DNA of 64,000 bases, taken from contig NZ_SMNA01000001.1 in assembly GCF_004353825.1 (NCBI RefSeq), positions 248,001 through 312,000 of the forward strand, read 5' to 3'. Under the pieces are notes generated by a model. That model saw nothing but the letters and a program-made list of their open reading frames with translations. It did not search any database and was not told where the DNA came from. Shown one piece after another: positions 51,172 through 59,113 of the stretch. The translations under genes and the position numbers were made by a program. The stretch's first letter is position 1. The number at the start of each line of letters is the position of its first letter. Origin of the DNA: Occultella glacieicola (GTDB taxonomy: Bacteria > Actinomycetota > Actinomycetes > Actinomycetales > Beutenbergiaceae).

Positions 51172-51177
51172 TAGGCT
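51172..51177 (+). promoter_or_regulatory. -10 box TAGGCT of a leaderless promoter
   Basis: TAGGCT, then GGGGGAC, then ATG at 51185. Confidence 0.5.
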
Positions 51178-51184
51178 GGGGGAC

Positions 51185-52342
51185 ATGCGAGCCGGCGAGG
51201 TGGACCCGAGGGTGCTCGACGCGCTCCTCGGCGTCGGCATCGCCATGAGCGTCGCGCTGTTGATCCTCGCCGACCCGGGCCGGGTCGATCCCGAGCCCGC
51301 ACCCGCGGTCGCGTACCTGTTCGCCGTCGGGTTCGGGCTGCTGATGGCGATCCGACGGCGGTTCTCGCGGCTGGTGCTGGTGCTCACCGTCGCGGGGGTG
51401 TTCGTGTACTACGCGCTCGGGTTCCCGCCGATCGGGATCGCGCTGCCCGGGGTCGCGGCGCTGTACTCCGCGTCGGAGCAGGGGCACCCCTGGTGGTCCG
51501 CCGCCTGGAGCGCCCTGCTCATCGGCGTCGCGGCCTACTTCCGGATCGCCGAGGGTCAGCCGACGGCGTACCTGCTCGGGTACGAGCTGCTCACCAATGT
51601 GGCGCTCGCCGCCGCCGCCATCGCCCTCGGGGTGAGCGTGCGGACCCGCAGGCGGGCTCGCGCCCAGGCCGAGCGGATCGCCGCCCTGACCAGTGCCGAG
51701 CAGCAGTATCTCGCCGACCAGCGGCTGCAGACCGAACGGGTCCAGATCGCCCGGGACGTCCACGACGTCGTCGGTCACACGCTGTCGGTGGTCGCCGTGC
51801 ACGCGAACGTCGCGGACGAGGCGATCGGGCACGACGACGAGGCCGCACACCACGCCGTCGCCCAGATCCGGGCGACGACCGCCGAGACCATGGGGGAGCT
51901 GCGGGCCACGGTCCGGCTGCTCCGCGACCCCGGCACCGTCGCCCCCGGCCTGGCCGGGCTGGCGCGGCTCACCGACCCCGCGCGCGAGGCCGGCCTCGAG
52001 GTCGGCACCGAGGTCGACGTCCCCGAGGGGGCACTCTCGGGGGCGATCGACGCCGCCGCCTACCGGATCGTCCAGGAGTCACTGACGAACGTGCTCCGGC
52101 ACGCGCGGGCGCACCGGGTCGAGATCTCGGCGGAGGTCGCCGACGGTCGCCTGCACCTCAGCGTGGTGGACGACGGGGTCGGTGCCGGACGGGATGCCGG
52201 GAGTGCCGCGGGCGCCGGAGGTCACGGCATCGCCGGGATGTCCGAGCGAGCCAACCTGCTCGGCGGCACCCTGACCGCGCGACCCCGGCAGGGCGGCGGC
52301 TTCGCGGTGCACGCGCATCTGCCGGCGAGGCTGGACAGATGA
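51185..52342 (+). CDS. NarL-type sensor histidine kinase
   Basis: A 385-residue kinase with about five to six membrane segments in the first 150 residues (for example LDALLGVGIAMSVALLILAD and LVLVLTVAGVFVYYALGFPP). A coiled linker QAERIAALTSAEQQYLADQR, phosphoacceptor region VQIARDVHDVVGHTLSVVAV and an HATPase domain with GGHGIAGMSERANLLGGTL follow. It is divergent from the multicopper oxidase operon. A 43-codon open frame overlaps its stop and leads directly into the response regulator gene. Confidence 0.9.
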   Translation: MRAGEVDPRVLDALLGVGIAMSVALLILADPGRVDPEPAPAVAYLFAVGFGLLMAIRRRFSRLVLVLTVAGVFVYYALGFPPIGIALPGVAALYSASEQGHPWWSAAWSALLIGVAAYFRIAEGQPTAYLLGYELLTNVALAAAAIALGVSVRTRRRARAQAERIAALTSAEQQYLADQRLQTERVQIARDVHDVVGHTLSVVAVHANVADEAIGHDDEAAHHAVAQIRATTAETMGELRATVRLLRDPGTVAPGLAGLARLTDPAREAGLEVGTEVDVPEGALSGAIDAAAYRIVQESLTNVLRHARAHRVEISAEVADGRLHLSVVDDGVGAGRDAGSAAGAGGHGIAGMSERANLLGGTLTARPRQGGGFAVHAHLPARLDR

Positions 52343-52470
52343 CGAACGCAGCCGCGCTCGGATCCACGACGACCGCGCCCGGACCGAACACGGTGGCGAC
52401 CGGGCTGACCGATGGTGCGCGCGACGACCGAGACCCGACCGATCACCGACCGATGAGGCACCCGCGATGA
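52339..52470 (+). CDS. Possible 43-residue protein bridging kinase and regulator genes
   Basis: An ATG at 52339 overlaps the kinase stop (ATGA). The frame ends in a TGA that overlaps the response regulator ATG at 52467 in the same way. The product would be a Thr/Asp/Pro-rich, disordered 43-residue peptide (MTNAAALGSTTTAPG... to HRPMRHPR) with no similarity I recognise. It may be a real small protein, or it may exist so that ribosomes cross the 124-nt gap and keep kinase and regulator coupled. Confidence 0.4.
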   Translation: MTNAAALGSTTTAPGPNTVATGLTDGARDDRDPTDHRPMRHPR

Positions 52471-53150
52471 CCCCGGACCCACCCGCCCCGATCCGCGTCG
52501 TCATGGCCGACGACTCCACCCTGGTCCGCGCGGGCCTGCTCGCGCTCGCCACCCATGAGGGGGACATCGAGGTCGTCGCCCAGGCCGGCACCGGCAGGGA
52601 GGCGATCGCTCAGGCGCGGCGGACCCACCCCGACGTCGTCCTGATGGATCTGCGGATGCCGGAGCTGGACGGGATCGAGGCGACCGCCGCCATCGGCGCC
52701 GACCCCGACCTCGCCGACGTCCGTGTGCTGGTGCTGACCACGTTCGACGAGGACTCCGACATCCTCGAGGCGATCCGTGCCGGAGCCAGCGGCTACCTGC
52801 TCAAGGACGTGGCGCCGTCGGACCTGCGGAACGCGATCCGCACGGTCGCCGCGGGGGAGGCGACGCTGTCGCCGGCCGTCGCCCGGACCCTGATGCGGCA
52901 GGTCGCGGATGCCCCGGTGCCGCGCACCGTCTCCGGCGTGCTCGACTCCCTCACCGAACGCGAGCGCGAGGTGCTCACGCTGATCGGCCGCGGCCGCTCC
53001 AACCAGGAGGTGGCGGCCGAGCTGTTCCTCAGCCCGGCCACCGCCCGCACCTACGCCAGCCGGCTGCTGAGCAAGCTGAACGCTCGCGACCGGGCCCAGC
53101 TCGTGGTGCTCGCCTACGAGTCCGGCCTGGTCAGCCCGGGTCGGGACTGA
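52467..53150 (+). CDS. NarL/LuxR-type response regulator
   Basis: The 227-residue regulator has a receiver domain (VVMADDSTLVRAGLLALATH, phosphoacceptor Asp in DVVLMDLRMPELDG, Lys in AGASGYLLKD) and a C-terminal LuxR helix-turn-helix (LTEREREVLTLIGRGRSNQE and LFLSPATARTYASRLLSKLN). It is the partner of the kinase upstream. Candidate targets are the divergent promoters between 51029 and 51184, that is the kinase itself and the multicopper oxidase operon. Confidence 0.92.
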   Translation: MTPDPPAPIRVVMADDSTLVRAGLLALATHEGDIEVVAQAGTGREAIAQARRTHPDVVLMDLRMPELDGIEATAAIGADPDLADVRVLVLTTFDEDSDILEAIRAGASGYLLKDVAPSDLRNAIRTVAAGEATLSPAVARTLMRQVADAPVPRTVSGVLDSLTEREREVLTLIGRGRSNQEVAAELFLSPATARTYASRLLSKLNARDRAQLVVLAYESGLVSPGRD

Positions 53151-53215
53151 CCTCGGACGGGGACTGATCTCGAAGGTGGCGGGACGCGATCGGCCGCCTC
53201 GCTGGGAGGACCGAG

Positions 53216-53605
53216 TCACGGGTAGATGTCACCGTCGACGTACACCCAGCGACCGGCGCGCCGCGTGAATGAGCTCCGTTCGTGCAGCTCGCCCGGGCCC
53301 GCGGCGGTCCGGAATCCGGCACGGAACTCCACCACGCCGTCGGTGTCGTCGGGTCCGCCGGCTTCGGTGCCCAGGATGGTCAGGCCGAGCCAGGTCAGCC
53401 CGGGCGTGGCTTCGATCTCGTCGGGCCGGGTGCGCGGGTGCCAGGTCCGGAACACATGGTCCAACGCCCCGACGGCGTAGCCGCAGTACCGGGACCGCAT
53501 CAGTTCCGCCGCGGTACTCGCGCACCTCTCCTGCCGGTGCAGGGGGCCGCAACAGGCGTCGTAGGTCGCGCCGCCACCGCACGCGCAGGCACGTTCGAGG
53601 CTCAC
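53216..53605 (-). CDS. YchJ family protein (SEC-C type zinc motif)
   Basis: The 129-residue protein is a YchJ/UPF0225 member. The N-terminal CACGGGATYDACCGPL is the C-x-C-x7-CC zinc motif, followed by AAELMRSRYCGYAVGALDHV, TWHPRTRPDEI and the strand-rich NTF2-like half ending GRWVYVDGDIYP. Function is unknown, though the fold suggests a small-molecule or protein-binding role. The GTG start overlaps the upstream gene's stop (GTGA), so the two are translated together. Confidence 0.85.
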   Translation of the reverse strand: MSLERACACGGGATYDACCGPLHRQERCASTAAELMRSRYCGYAVGALDHVFRTWHPRTRPDEIEATPGLTWLGLTILGTEAGGPDDTDGVVEFRAGFRTAAGPGELHERSSFTRRAGRWVYVDGDIYP

Positions 53606-54243
53606 CCGCTCGTGGCCTTACCGCGTGGGTCGGCGCTCTCGAACCCCTCGCGCAGGAACGTGACCACGGCTTCCGGCAGCCCGACCAGGGCGGCCCCGGC
53701 GGAGTCGACGTGCACCGAGACCGGGCCGTTCCAGTCGCTCATCCGGACCCGCCCGTCGACCACCCAGTGCGTCCCGATCTGCTCGCGGTCGACGACGACG
53801 CCGTATCGCTGCGCCTCGACCGGCGTGCCGCCGGGCGGGGTGACACGCTCGGGCCGCTGCCGTTCCAGCGTGGCCCGGTCGGCGCCGTCGACCGGGTCGG
53901 AGTCCTCGAGCCGGATGTAGCGGACGGCGGGCTCACCGGAGGCGATCAGGTCCGCGAGCAGCAGGAACTCCCCGTAGCTCGGCATCGTGTCGGTGTCGAG
54001 GCCCGCGCTCACCCGGTCCACCTGCGCCCGCACGGCCTCCGGCTCGGCCCGGTAGGTCGAGGTCTCCCAGGTGCGGGCCCCGTGGGCGAACCGGACCACC
54101 GACTCGGCGCGGAGGTACTCGGCGCCCGCGATCGGGAACGCGATCCGGGTCCGCAGGACGAGGTCGTCGAAGAGGCGGTGCACAGCCCCGTCGTGCTCCA
54201 GCGTGCCCGAGCGCCCCGAGTGGAAGGTCTCCCAACGGTCCAT
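53602..54243 (-). CDS. Hypothetical protein co-translated with YchJ
   Basis: The 213-residue soluble protein has no family I recognise. It looks like a mixed alpha/beta protein with several strand-rich pieces (AVHRLFDDLVLRTRIAFPIA, ESVVRFAHGARTWETSTYRA, YGVVVDREQIGTHWVVDGRV) and no signal peptide or membrane segment. The start at 54243 was chosen because an earlier in-frame ATG would overlap the convergent-reading regulator gene. A CAGGTT box 6 nt upstream (54250-54255) suggests a weak leaderless promoter. It overlaps the YchJ gene by 4 nt. Confidence 0.6.
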   Translation of the reverse strand: MDRWETFHSGRSGTLEHDGAVHRLFDDLVLRTRIAFPIAGAEYLRAESVVRFAHGARTWETSTYRAEPEAVRAQVDRVSAGLDTDTMPSYGEFLLLADLIASGEPAVRYIRLEDSDPVDGADRATLERQRPERVTPPGGTPVEAQRYGVVVDREQIGTHWVVDGRVRMSDWNGPVSVHVDSAGAALVGLPEAVVTFLREGFESADPRGKATSG

Positions 54244-54263
54244 GCTCCCAACCTGCCAGACCG

Positions 54264-54983
54264 CTACCCGCTCAGCCACCCGCCGTCGTGCACGAGCAGC
54301 GCGATCTGGGTGCGGTTGCCCACCTCAAGCTTGGTCAGCACGGTCGAGACGTACGCCTTCACCGTCGCCACCGACAGGAACAGCGCGACCGCGATCTCGG
54401 CGTTCGTGGCGCCCCGGCCGATCTCACGGGCCACCTCCGCCTCCCGCTCGCTGAGCCGGTCGAGACGGCGTCGAGCGGCCTCCCGGGGGCCGACCTCGCC
54501 GACCGTCCGCGAGATGAGGTGCCGGGTGACCTCCGGGGAGAGCACCGCGTCGCCGTCGGCCACCCGCGCGAGCGCGGCCACGATCTCCTGCGGCGGCGTG
54601 TCCTTGAGCAGGTACCCGCTCGCACCGGCCCGCAACGCACCGACGATCTCGGCGTCCGTGTGGAACGTGGTCAGCACCACCACCTCGGGCGCTCCCGGGG
54701 TGGCGCGCAGCCGCTCGGTGGCGGCGATCCCGTCCACCCGGGGCATCCGCAGGTCCATCAGCACCACGTCACTGGGGTGGGCCGCGAGGGCGTCCGGGAC
54801 CTCGTCGCCGTCGCCCGCCTCGCCGACCACGCGGATCGTGGTGGCGTCGGTGCCGGCTCCGTCGAGCATCATGGTCAGCCCGGCCCGTACCAGCGCGTCG
54901 TCGTCGACGATCAGGACCCGGAGGGTGCGCTCGGGGCCTGGTTCCTGCGTCACTGCGTCGGTGTTCCGGGTCACCGTGGCCAT
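54264..54983 (-). CDS. NarL/LuxR-type response regulator
   Basis: The 239-residue regulator carries an N-terminal tail of about 20 residues, a receiver domain (VLIVDDDALVRAGLTMML, phosphoacceptor Asp in DVVLMDLRMPRVDG, Lys in AGASGYLLKD) and the LuxR helix-turn-helix (LSEREAEVAREIGRGATNAE and LFLSVATVKAYVSTVLTKLE). It overlaps its kinase by 13 nt. It ends 20 nt before the start of the YchJ pair on the same strand. Confidence 0.92.
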   Translation of the reverse strand: MATVTRNTDAVTQEPGPERTLRVLIVDDDALVRAGLTMMLDGAGTDATTIRVVGEAGDGDEVPDALAAHPSDVVLMDLRMPRVDGIAATERLRATPGAPEVVVLTTFHTDAEIVGALRAGASGYLLKDTPPQEIVAALARVADGDAVLSPEVTRHLISRTVGEVGPREAARRRLDRLSEREAEVAREIGRGATNAEIAVALFLSVATVKAYVSTVLTKLEVGNRTQIALLVHDGGWLSG

Positions 54984-56185
54984 GGTAGCCAGGCGGCGAC
55001 CCGGAACCCTGAGCCGTCCGGGCCGTCCGGGCCGTGGGTGATCCGGCCGCCGGCCAGGTCGACCCGCTCGGCCAACCCGATCAGACCCGCCGAGGACCCG
55101 GCGAGGGCGGGGTCCCTCGGCGCGGAGGCGGCGTCGTTGACGACCTCGACGGTCAGTCCCTCGCCCGGCTCGCCGTCCACGCGGACCCGCACCGGCGCAC
55201 CCGGGGCGTGCTTGCGGGCGTTCGTCAGCGCCTCCTGCACGATCCGGTACCCGGTTCGCGCGGACAGCCCCGGCAGGGTGGCCGGATCGGCGTAGTGGTG
55301 GGCGTAGGTGATCTCGGTGCCCGCGGCCCGGGTGGTGGCGACCAGTGCGGCGATCTCGGGCACGTCCGGCTGCGGCCGGGGCCGGTCGTGTGGGTCCCGC
55401 AGGTCCTGGCCGGCCGGCCGGTCGGACCCGTCGCCCTCGGGTAGCCGAAGCACCCCGATCACCTCGCGGAGGTCTTCGAGCGCCTCGTGGGTGCCGGTGC
55501 GCAACACCGCCGCCGCCCGTGCCACCTGGTCGGCCGGTGCGTCCGGCCGGTACTCCAGCGCCCCGGCATACGTGGCCAGCAACGACAGCCGGTGGGCGAG
55601 CACGTCGTGCATCTCCCGGGCGATCCGGGCACGTTCGGCGAGCCGGGCCCTCTCGGCCTGCCGGTCCCGGTCGGCCTCGGCCCGAGCGGCGCGTTCGCGC
55701 AGGGACATGACGAGCTCCGCGCGGGACCGGGCCAGGGCCCCGACGCCGAGCAGTGCGGCGTGCGCGGCGGCGTCCAGCAACACGAACCAGAAGGTGTCGA
55801 TCCCGGGTATCGGCCGCCACAGGTACTGCACCAGGTGCGCCCCGAACCCGATCACGGCGATCCCGACGGCGTCCGGGAGCGGCGCGTTGCGGGCCACGTA
55901 GTAGGTGCCCATGGTCGACCCCGGCGTCGCCAGCGGCGACAACGTCGCCAGCACCGCGAGTGCGGCGGCGCCCGGCACCGGACGGCGCACCAGCAGCGGC
56001 ACAGACGCGACCGAGACCAGGGCGACGCCGATGTCCAGAGCGAGCTCCGCCGTCGTGCTCTCGTCCTGGATCGGGCCGATGAGGCTGACGCCGGCGAGCG
56101 CGGCCAGCCCGAGCATCATCACGGCCGTGACCCGCGGAGGCGGGCGCCGCCGGTCCTCGGCGCAGATCTCCTGGAGGGTCCTCAC
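54971..56185 (-). CDS. NarL-type sensor histidine kinase
   Basis: The 404-residue kinase has about four to five membrane segments (VTAVMMLGLAALAGVSLIGP, ALDIGVALVSVASVPLLVRR, FWFVLLDAAAHAALLGVGAL) and a long coiled linker rich in Arg/Glu. The phosphoacceptor region is RIAREMHDVLAHRLSLLATY and the HATPase end is GLIGLAERVDLAGGRI. The GTG at 56185 is preceded at 7 nt by TACGCT, so the gene is leaderless. A much longer upstream open frame is a shadow. Confidence 0.9.
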   Translation of the reverse strand: MRTLQEICAEDRRRPPPRVTAVMMLGLAALAGVSLIGPIQDESTTAELALDIGVALVSVASVPLLVRRPVPGAAALAVLATLSPLATPGSTMGTYYVARNAPLPDAVGIAVIGFGAHLVQYLWRPIPGIDTFWFVLLDAAAHAALLGVGALARSRAELVMSLRERAARAEADRDRQAERARLAERARIAREMHDVLAHRLSLLATYAGALEYRPDAPADQVARAAAVLRTGTHEALEDLREVIGVLRLPEGDGSDRPAGQDLRDPHDRPRPQPDVPEIAALVATTRAAGTEITYAHHYADPATLPGLSARTGYRIVQEALTNARKHAPGAPVRVRVDGEPGEGLTVEVVNDAASAPRDPALAGSSAGLIGLAERVDLAGGRITHGPDGPDGSGFRVAAWLPWPR

Positions 56186-56192
56186 GCCGTTC

Positions 56193-56198
56193 AGCGTA
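56193..56198 (-). promoter_or_regulatory. -10 box TACGCT of a leaderless promoter
   Basis: On the minus strand TACGCT is followed by GAACGGC and the GTG at 56185. Confidence 0.5.
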
Positions 56199-56360
56199 CG
56201 AATCGCGGGGCCCACCCCGATACGGCCGAAGGTCGGTACCGCTCGCGCCGCACGGCCGGTGCGTCCTGGCCCCCCGGCCGATACCGGTGCGCGGCGCCGA
56301 TCGCGACGGTGGAACCGGTGACCGCACGGTGCGGCACCCCCCTCACCGAAGGAGCAGATG

Positions 56361-56828
56361 ATGACGACGACCTCGACCCCCGGCACCCCGACCCCCCGGA
56401 CCGGCGCGCCCACGGCGACCCGCGCACGCCGCCTGCGCCGGCTTCTCGCCGTGGGCGTGGCCACCGCCGTCGGCATCGGCATCTGGCTGATCGCGGTGCC
56501 CGTCCTCGGTGCCGAACTGTCGGTGACCACGCCCGACGGCGCCATGGCGGTCGGACCGGCGTCCGTGCTGGTGGCCGGCGTGGTCGCGGGCCTGGCCGGG
56601 TGGGGCTCACTGGCCGTGCTCGAGCGGCTGACCACCGGCGCCGCGAAGGTCTGGACCGTGCTCGCGCTCGCCCTCACCGTGGTCTCCCTGCTGGGGCCGG
56701 TCGGGCAGGCGCAGTCGCTGGAGGCCACGCTCGCCCTCGGCGCGATGCACCTGGGCGTCGGCGCGGCGCTGATCGGGCTGCTTCCGGCCCGCGGCACCGG
56801 CCCGACCCCCTCGGCAGGTGACCGGTGA
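56361..56828 (+). CDS. DUF6069-like membrane protein
   Basis: The 155-residue product has a basic N-terminus and four membrane segments: LLAVGVATAVGIGIWLIAVP, AVGPASVLVAGVVAGLAGWG, VWTVLALALTVVSLLGPVG and ALGAMHLGVGAALIGLLP. The sequence order fits DUF6069, a family of unknown function common in Actinobacteria. GGAG at 56351-56354 gives 6 nt spacing to the ATG at 56361; an adjacent ATG at 56358 is the alternative. The next gene overlaps its stop (GTGA). Confidence 0.65.
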   Translation: MTTTSTPGTPTPRTGAPTATRARRLRRLLAVGVATAVGIGIWLIAVPVLGAELSVTTPDGAMAVGPASVLVAGVVAGLAGWGSLAVLERLTTGAAKVWTVLALALTVVSLLGPVGQAQSLEATLALGAMHLGVGAALIGLLPARGTGPTPSAGDR

Positions 56829-57385
56829 GGCCCGCCCACGTGGACGCTCCGTCCCGGACCGCGCTGCTGGCGCCGCTGACCGGTGCCGTACTGGAGATCG
56901 GGGCCGGGGACGGAGCGAATCTGGCCAGCTTCGGCCCGGACGTCTCCTGGTGCGGCATCGAGCCGGACCGTCGGCGCCGCAACCGGCTGCTCGCCCGGGC
57001 GGACGGCCTCGGCATGGACGTGCAGGTCGACGACGGCTTCGCCGAGCATCTCGAGGCGCCCGATGCCTCGGTCGACGCGGTCGTGAGCACCACGGTGCTG
57101 TGCACCGTCCAGGATCCGACGGCGGCGCTCGCCGAGGTCCGGCGGGTGCTGGTCCCGGGTGGCCGGTTCGTGTTCTGGGAGCACGTCGCCGCGCCGGCCT
57201 GGACACCGGTGCGGGTGGCTCAGGAGCTCTGGAGCTGGCGAGCGCCCGACGGGTGCCGTGCGAACCGCGACACCCTGACCTCCATCCGCGCCGCGGGCTT
57301 CGCGGACGTGCAGGTCTCCACCTTCACCCAGCCTGGCCCCCTCGGCCTGGCGATCCCGTTCATCGCCGGACACGCGACCACGTAG
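56825..57385 (+). CDS. SAM-dependent methyltransferase
   Basis: The 186-residue class I methyltransferase shows motif I GAVLEIGAGDGANLASFG, the acidic end of strand 2 in WCGIEPDRRRRNRL, motif II-like SVDAVVSTTVLCTVQDP and the post-II VLVPGGRFVFWEHV. It resembles the METTL7/phospholipid-methyltransferase type. The substrate is unknown. The GTG overlaps the stop of the preceding membrane protein gene, so the two form an operon. Confidence 0.82.
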   Translation: MRPAHVDAPSRTALLAPLTGAVLEIGAGDGANLASFGPDVSWCGIEPDRRRRNRLLARADGLGMDVQVDDGFAEHLEAPDASVDAVVSTTVLCTVQDPTAALAEVRRVLVPGGRFVFWEHVAAPAWTPVRVAQELWSWRAPDGCRANRDTLTSIRAAGFADVQVSTFTQPGPLGLAIPFIAGHATT

Positions 57386-57496
57386 GCCGGCCGAGCGCGT
57401 GGTTCCCACGGGTCCGACGGCGCGCAACCGGCGGCAACCGCGCGCTCGGCGGCACGTCATCCGGACTGCGGCCTCGACGGCGGCTGAATGCGTGTG

Positions 57497-57502
57497 TAGG
57501 AT
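57497..57502 (+). promoter_or_regulatory. -10 box TAGGAT of the leaderless TetR promoter
   Basis: TAGGAT, then GCTGAAC, then the GTG at 57510. Confidence 0.5.
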
Positions 57503-57504
57503 GC

Positions 57505-57518
57505 TGAACGTGCGTTCA
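57505..57518. promoter_or_regulatory. TetR operator TGAACG-TG-CGTTCA over the start codon
   Basis: A perfect 6+6 palindrome with a 2 nt centre that covers the predicted transcription start and the GTG start codon. It is a likely autoregulatory site for the TetR protein encoded here. Confidence 0.6.
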
Positions 57519-58208
57519 ACACCGACCGGTCCAGAGCGGTCCGCAGACGACCTGACCGCCCGCGCTCGCATCCGCGACGCGGCGGTCAGGCGGTTCGCGA
57601 CCGACGGCCTCGCCGCACCGTTGCGGACCATCGCCGCCGACGCCGGCGTCAGCCCGGGCCTGATCCTGCATCACTTCGGCTCCCGGGACGGGCTGCGCGA
57701 TGAGTGCGACCAGTTCGTGCTGGACGAGATGTTCCGAGCCGATGACGAACTCCTTCGCGACAGTGGCGCGAGCACGGCAGCGGCCTGGCTCGCCGGCCTC
57801 GGCCAGCACAGTGCCATGGTCGGCTACATGCTGCGCCTGCTGCAGCACGGCGGGCCGGTGCTGACCGCGTTCGTGGACCGGATGGTCGCCGCCACCGTGG
57901 ACTACCTCGAGGCCGGGGTCGCGGACGGGTCGATCCGACCGAGCCTGGCGCCCAGGGCCCGGGCGCGGTACATCGTCGAGTCGAGTCTCGGGGCCCTGCT
58001 GCTGCGCATGCCGGCGGCCCGGGACCGGCTCGACCTGGATGCGCTCGCGGACGTCCTGCAGGCCTACACCGAGGAGGTCACGGTGCCGACCCTCGAGCTC
58101 TACACGGAGGGCCTGCTCGTCGACCGCAGCCTGCTGGAGGCGTTCGCCGCGAACCTGCCGGGCGAGTCCCCGGGCACCGAACCGGAACAGGAAGGGCATC
58201 ACACATGA
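57510..58208 (+). CDS. TetR family regulator of an ABC exporter
   Basis: The 232-residue regulator has the helix-turn-helix ARIRDAAVRRFATDGLAA, LRTIAADAGVSPGLILHHFG and SRDGLRDECDQFVLDEM. The C-terminal helical domain is of the type found beside ABC-2 drug exporters. It is the first gene of an operon with the ATPase and permease; its stop overlaps the ATPase ATG (ATGA). The start was set at GTG 57510 by the -10 geometry; ATG 57501 is the alternative. A palindrome lies on the start codon, so it probably represses its own operon until a drug binds. Confidence 0.88.
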   Translation: MRSTPTGPERSADDLTARARIRDAAVRRFATDGLAAPLRTIAADAGVSPGLILHHFGSRDGLRDECDQFVLDEMFRADDELLRDSGASTAAAWLAGLGQHSAMVGYMLRLLQHGGPVLTAFVDRMVAATVDYLEAGVADGSIRPSLAPRARARYIVESSLGALLLRMPAARDRLDLDALADVLQAYTEEVTVPTLELYTEGLLVDRSLLEAFAANLPGESPGTEPEQEGHHT

Positions 58209-59110
58209 CTGCGATCCGCACCGAGAACCTCGTCAAGACGTTCGGCACCACCCGGGCGCTCGACGGGTTCGACCTGACCGTCGAGACCGGCCAGGTGGCC
58301 GGCTTCCTGGGCCCGAACGGCGCCGGTAAGTCCACCACCATCCGGGTCCTGCTCGGGATGCTGCGCGCCGACTCCGGCAGCGCGAGCGTGCTCGGAATGG
58401 ACCCCTTCCGCGACGCCGTCGCGGTGCACCGCCGCCTCGCCTACGTGGCCGGCGACGTGAGCCTGTGGCCGAACCTGACCGGCGGTGAGATCGTCGACCT
58501 GCTCACCCGCATCCACGGCGGCACGCCGCGGCGGGACGCCCGCCGGGCCGACCTCCTCGACCGGTTCGAGCTGGACCCGACGAAGAAGGCGCGCACCTAC
58601 TCCAAGGGCAACCGGCAGAAGGTCGCACTCGTGGCGGCGCTGTGCACCGACGCCGAGCTGTACCTGTTCGACGAGCCGACCTCGGGTCTTGACCCGCTGA
58701 TGGAGGCCGTGTTCACCGACGAGGTCAGGGCCCTGCGCGACGCCGGGCACACCGTGCTGCTGTCCAGCCACATCCTGGCCGAGGTCGAGAAGCTCTGCGA
58801 CACGGTCACGATCATCCGCTCCGGCCGGGCGGTGGAGACCGGCACGCTCGGCGACCTGCGCCACCTCACTCGGTCCTCGGTGACCGCCACCACCGCGGCC
58901 GATCCCGCTCGACTGGCCGCGCTGCCGGGCGTGCACGACCTGGTGGCCGAGGACGCCCGGGTGCGGTTCGACGTCGACGACGCCGAGATCAGCGGCGTTC
59001 TGGCGGCCCTGAACGAGGCCGGCGTGTCCCACCTGACCGTGGCGCCGCCGTCGCTCGAGGAGCTCTTCATGCGGCACTACGGCGACGAGACCGTCGCGGC
59101 GGGGGCCTGA
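58205..59110 (+). CDS. ABC exporter ATP-binding protein
   Basis: The 301-residue ATPase has Walker A GFLGPNGAGKSTTIRVLLG, signature YSKGNRQKVALVAALC, Walker B LYLFDEPTSGLDP and switch LLSSHILAEVEKLCD. The C-terminal extension ends with the LEELFMRHYGDE segment typical of antibiotic exporters. The YSKGNRQK form of the signature matches the TetAB(46)/polyketide-exporter type ATPases that pair with large two-unit permeases, as is the case here. Confidence 0.9.
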   Translation: MTAIRTENLVKTFGTTRALDGFDLTVETGQVAGFLGPNGAGKSTTIRVLLGMLRADSGSASVLGMDPFRDAVAVHRRLAYVAGDVSLWPNLTGGEIVDLLTRIHGGTPRRDARRADLLDRFELDPTKKARTYSKGNRQKVALVAALCTDAELYLFDEPTSGLDPLMEAVFTDEVRALRDAGHTVLLSSHILAEVEKLCDTVTIIRSGRAVETGTLGDLRHLTRSSVTATTAADPARLAALPGVHDLVAEDARVRFDVDDAEISGVLAALNEAGVSHLTVAPPSLEELFMRHYGDETVAAGA

Positions 59111-59113
59111 GCC

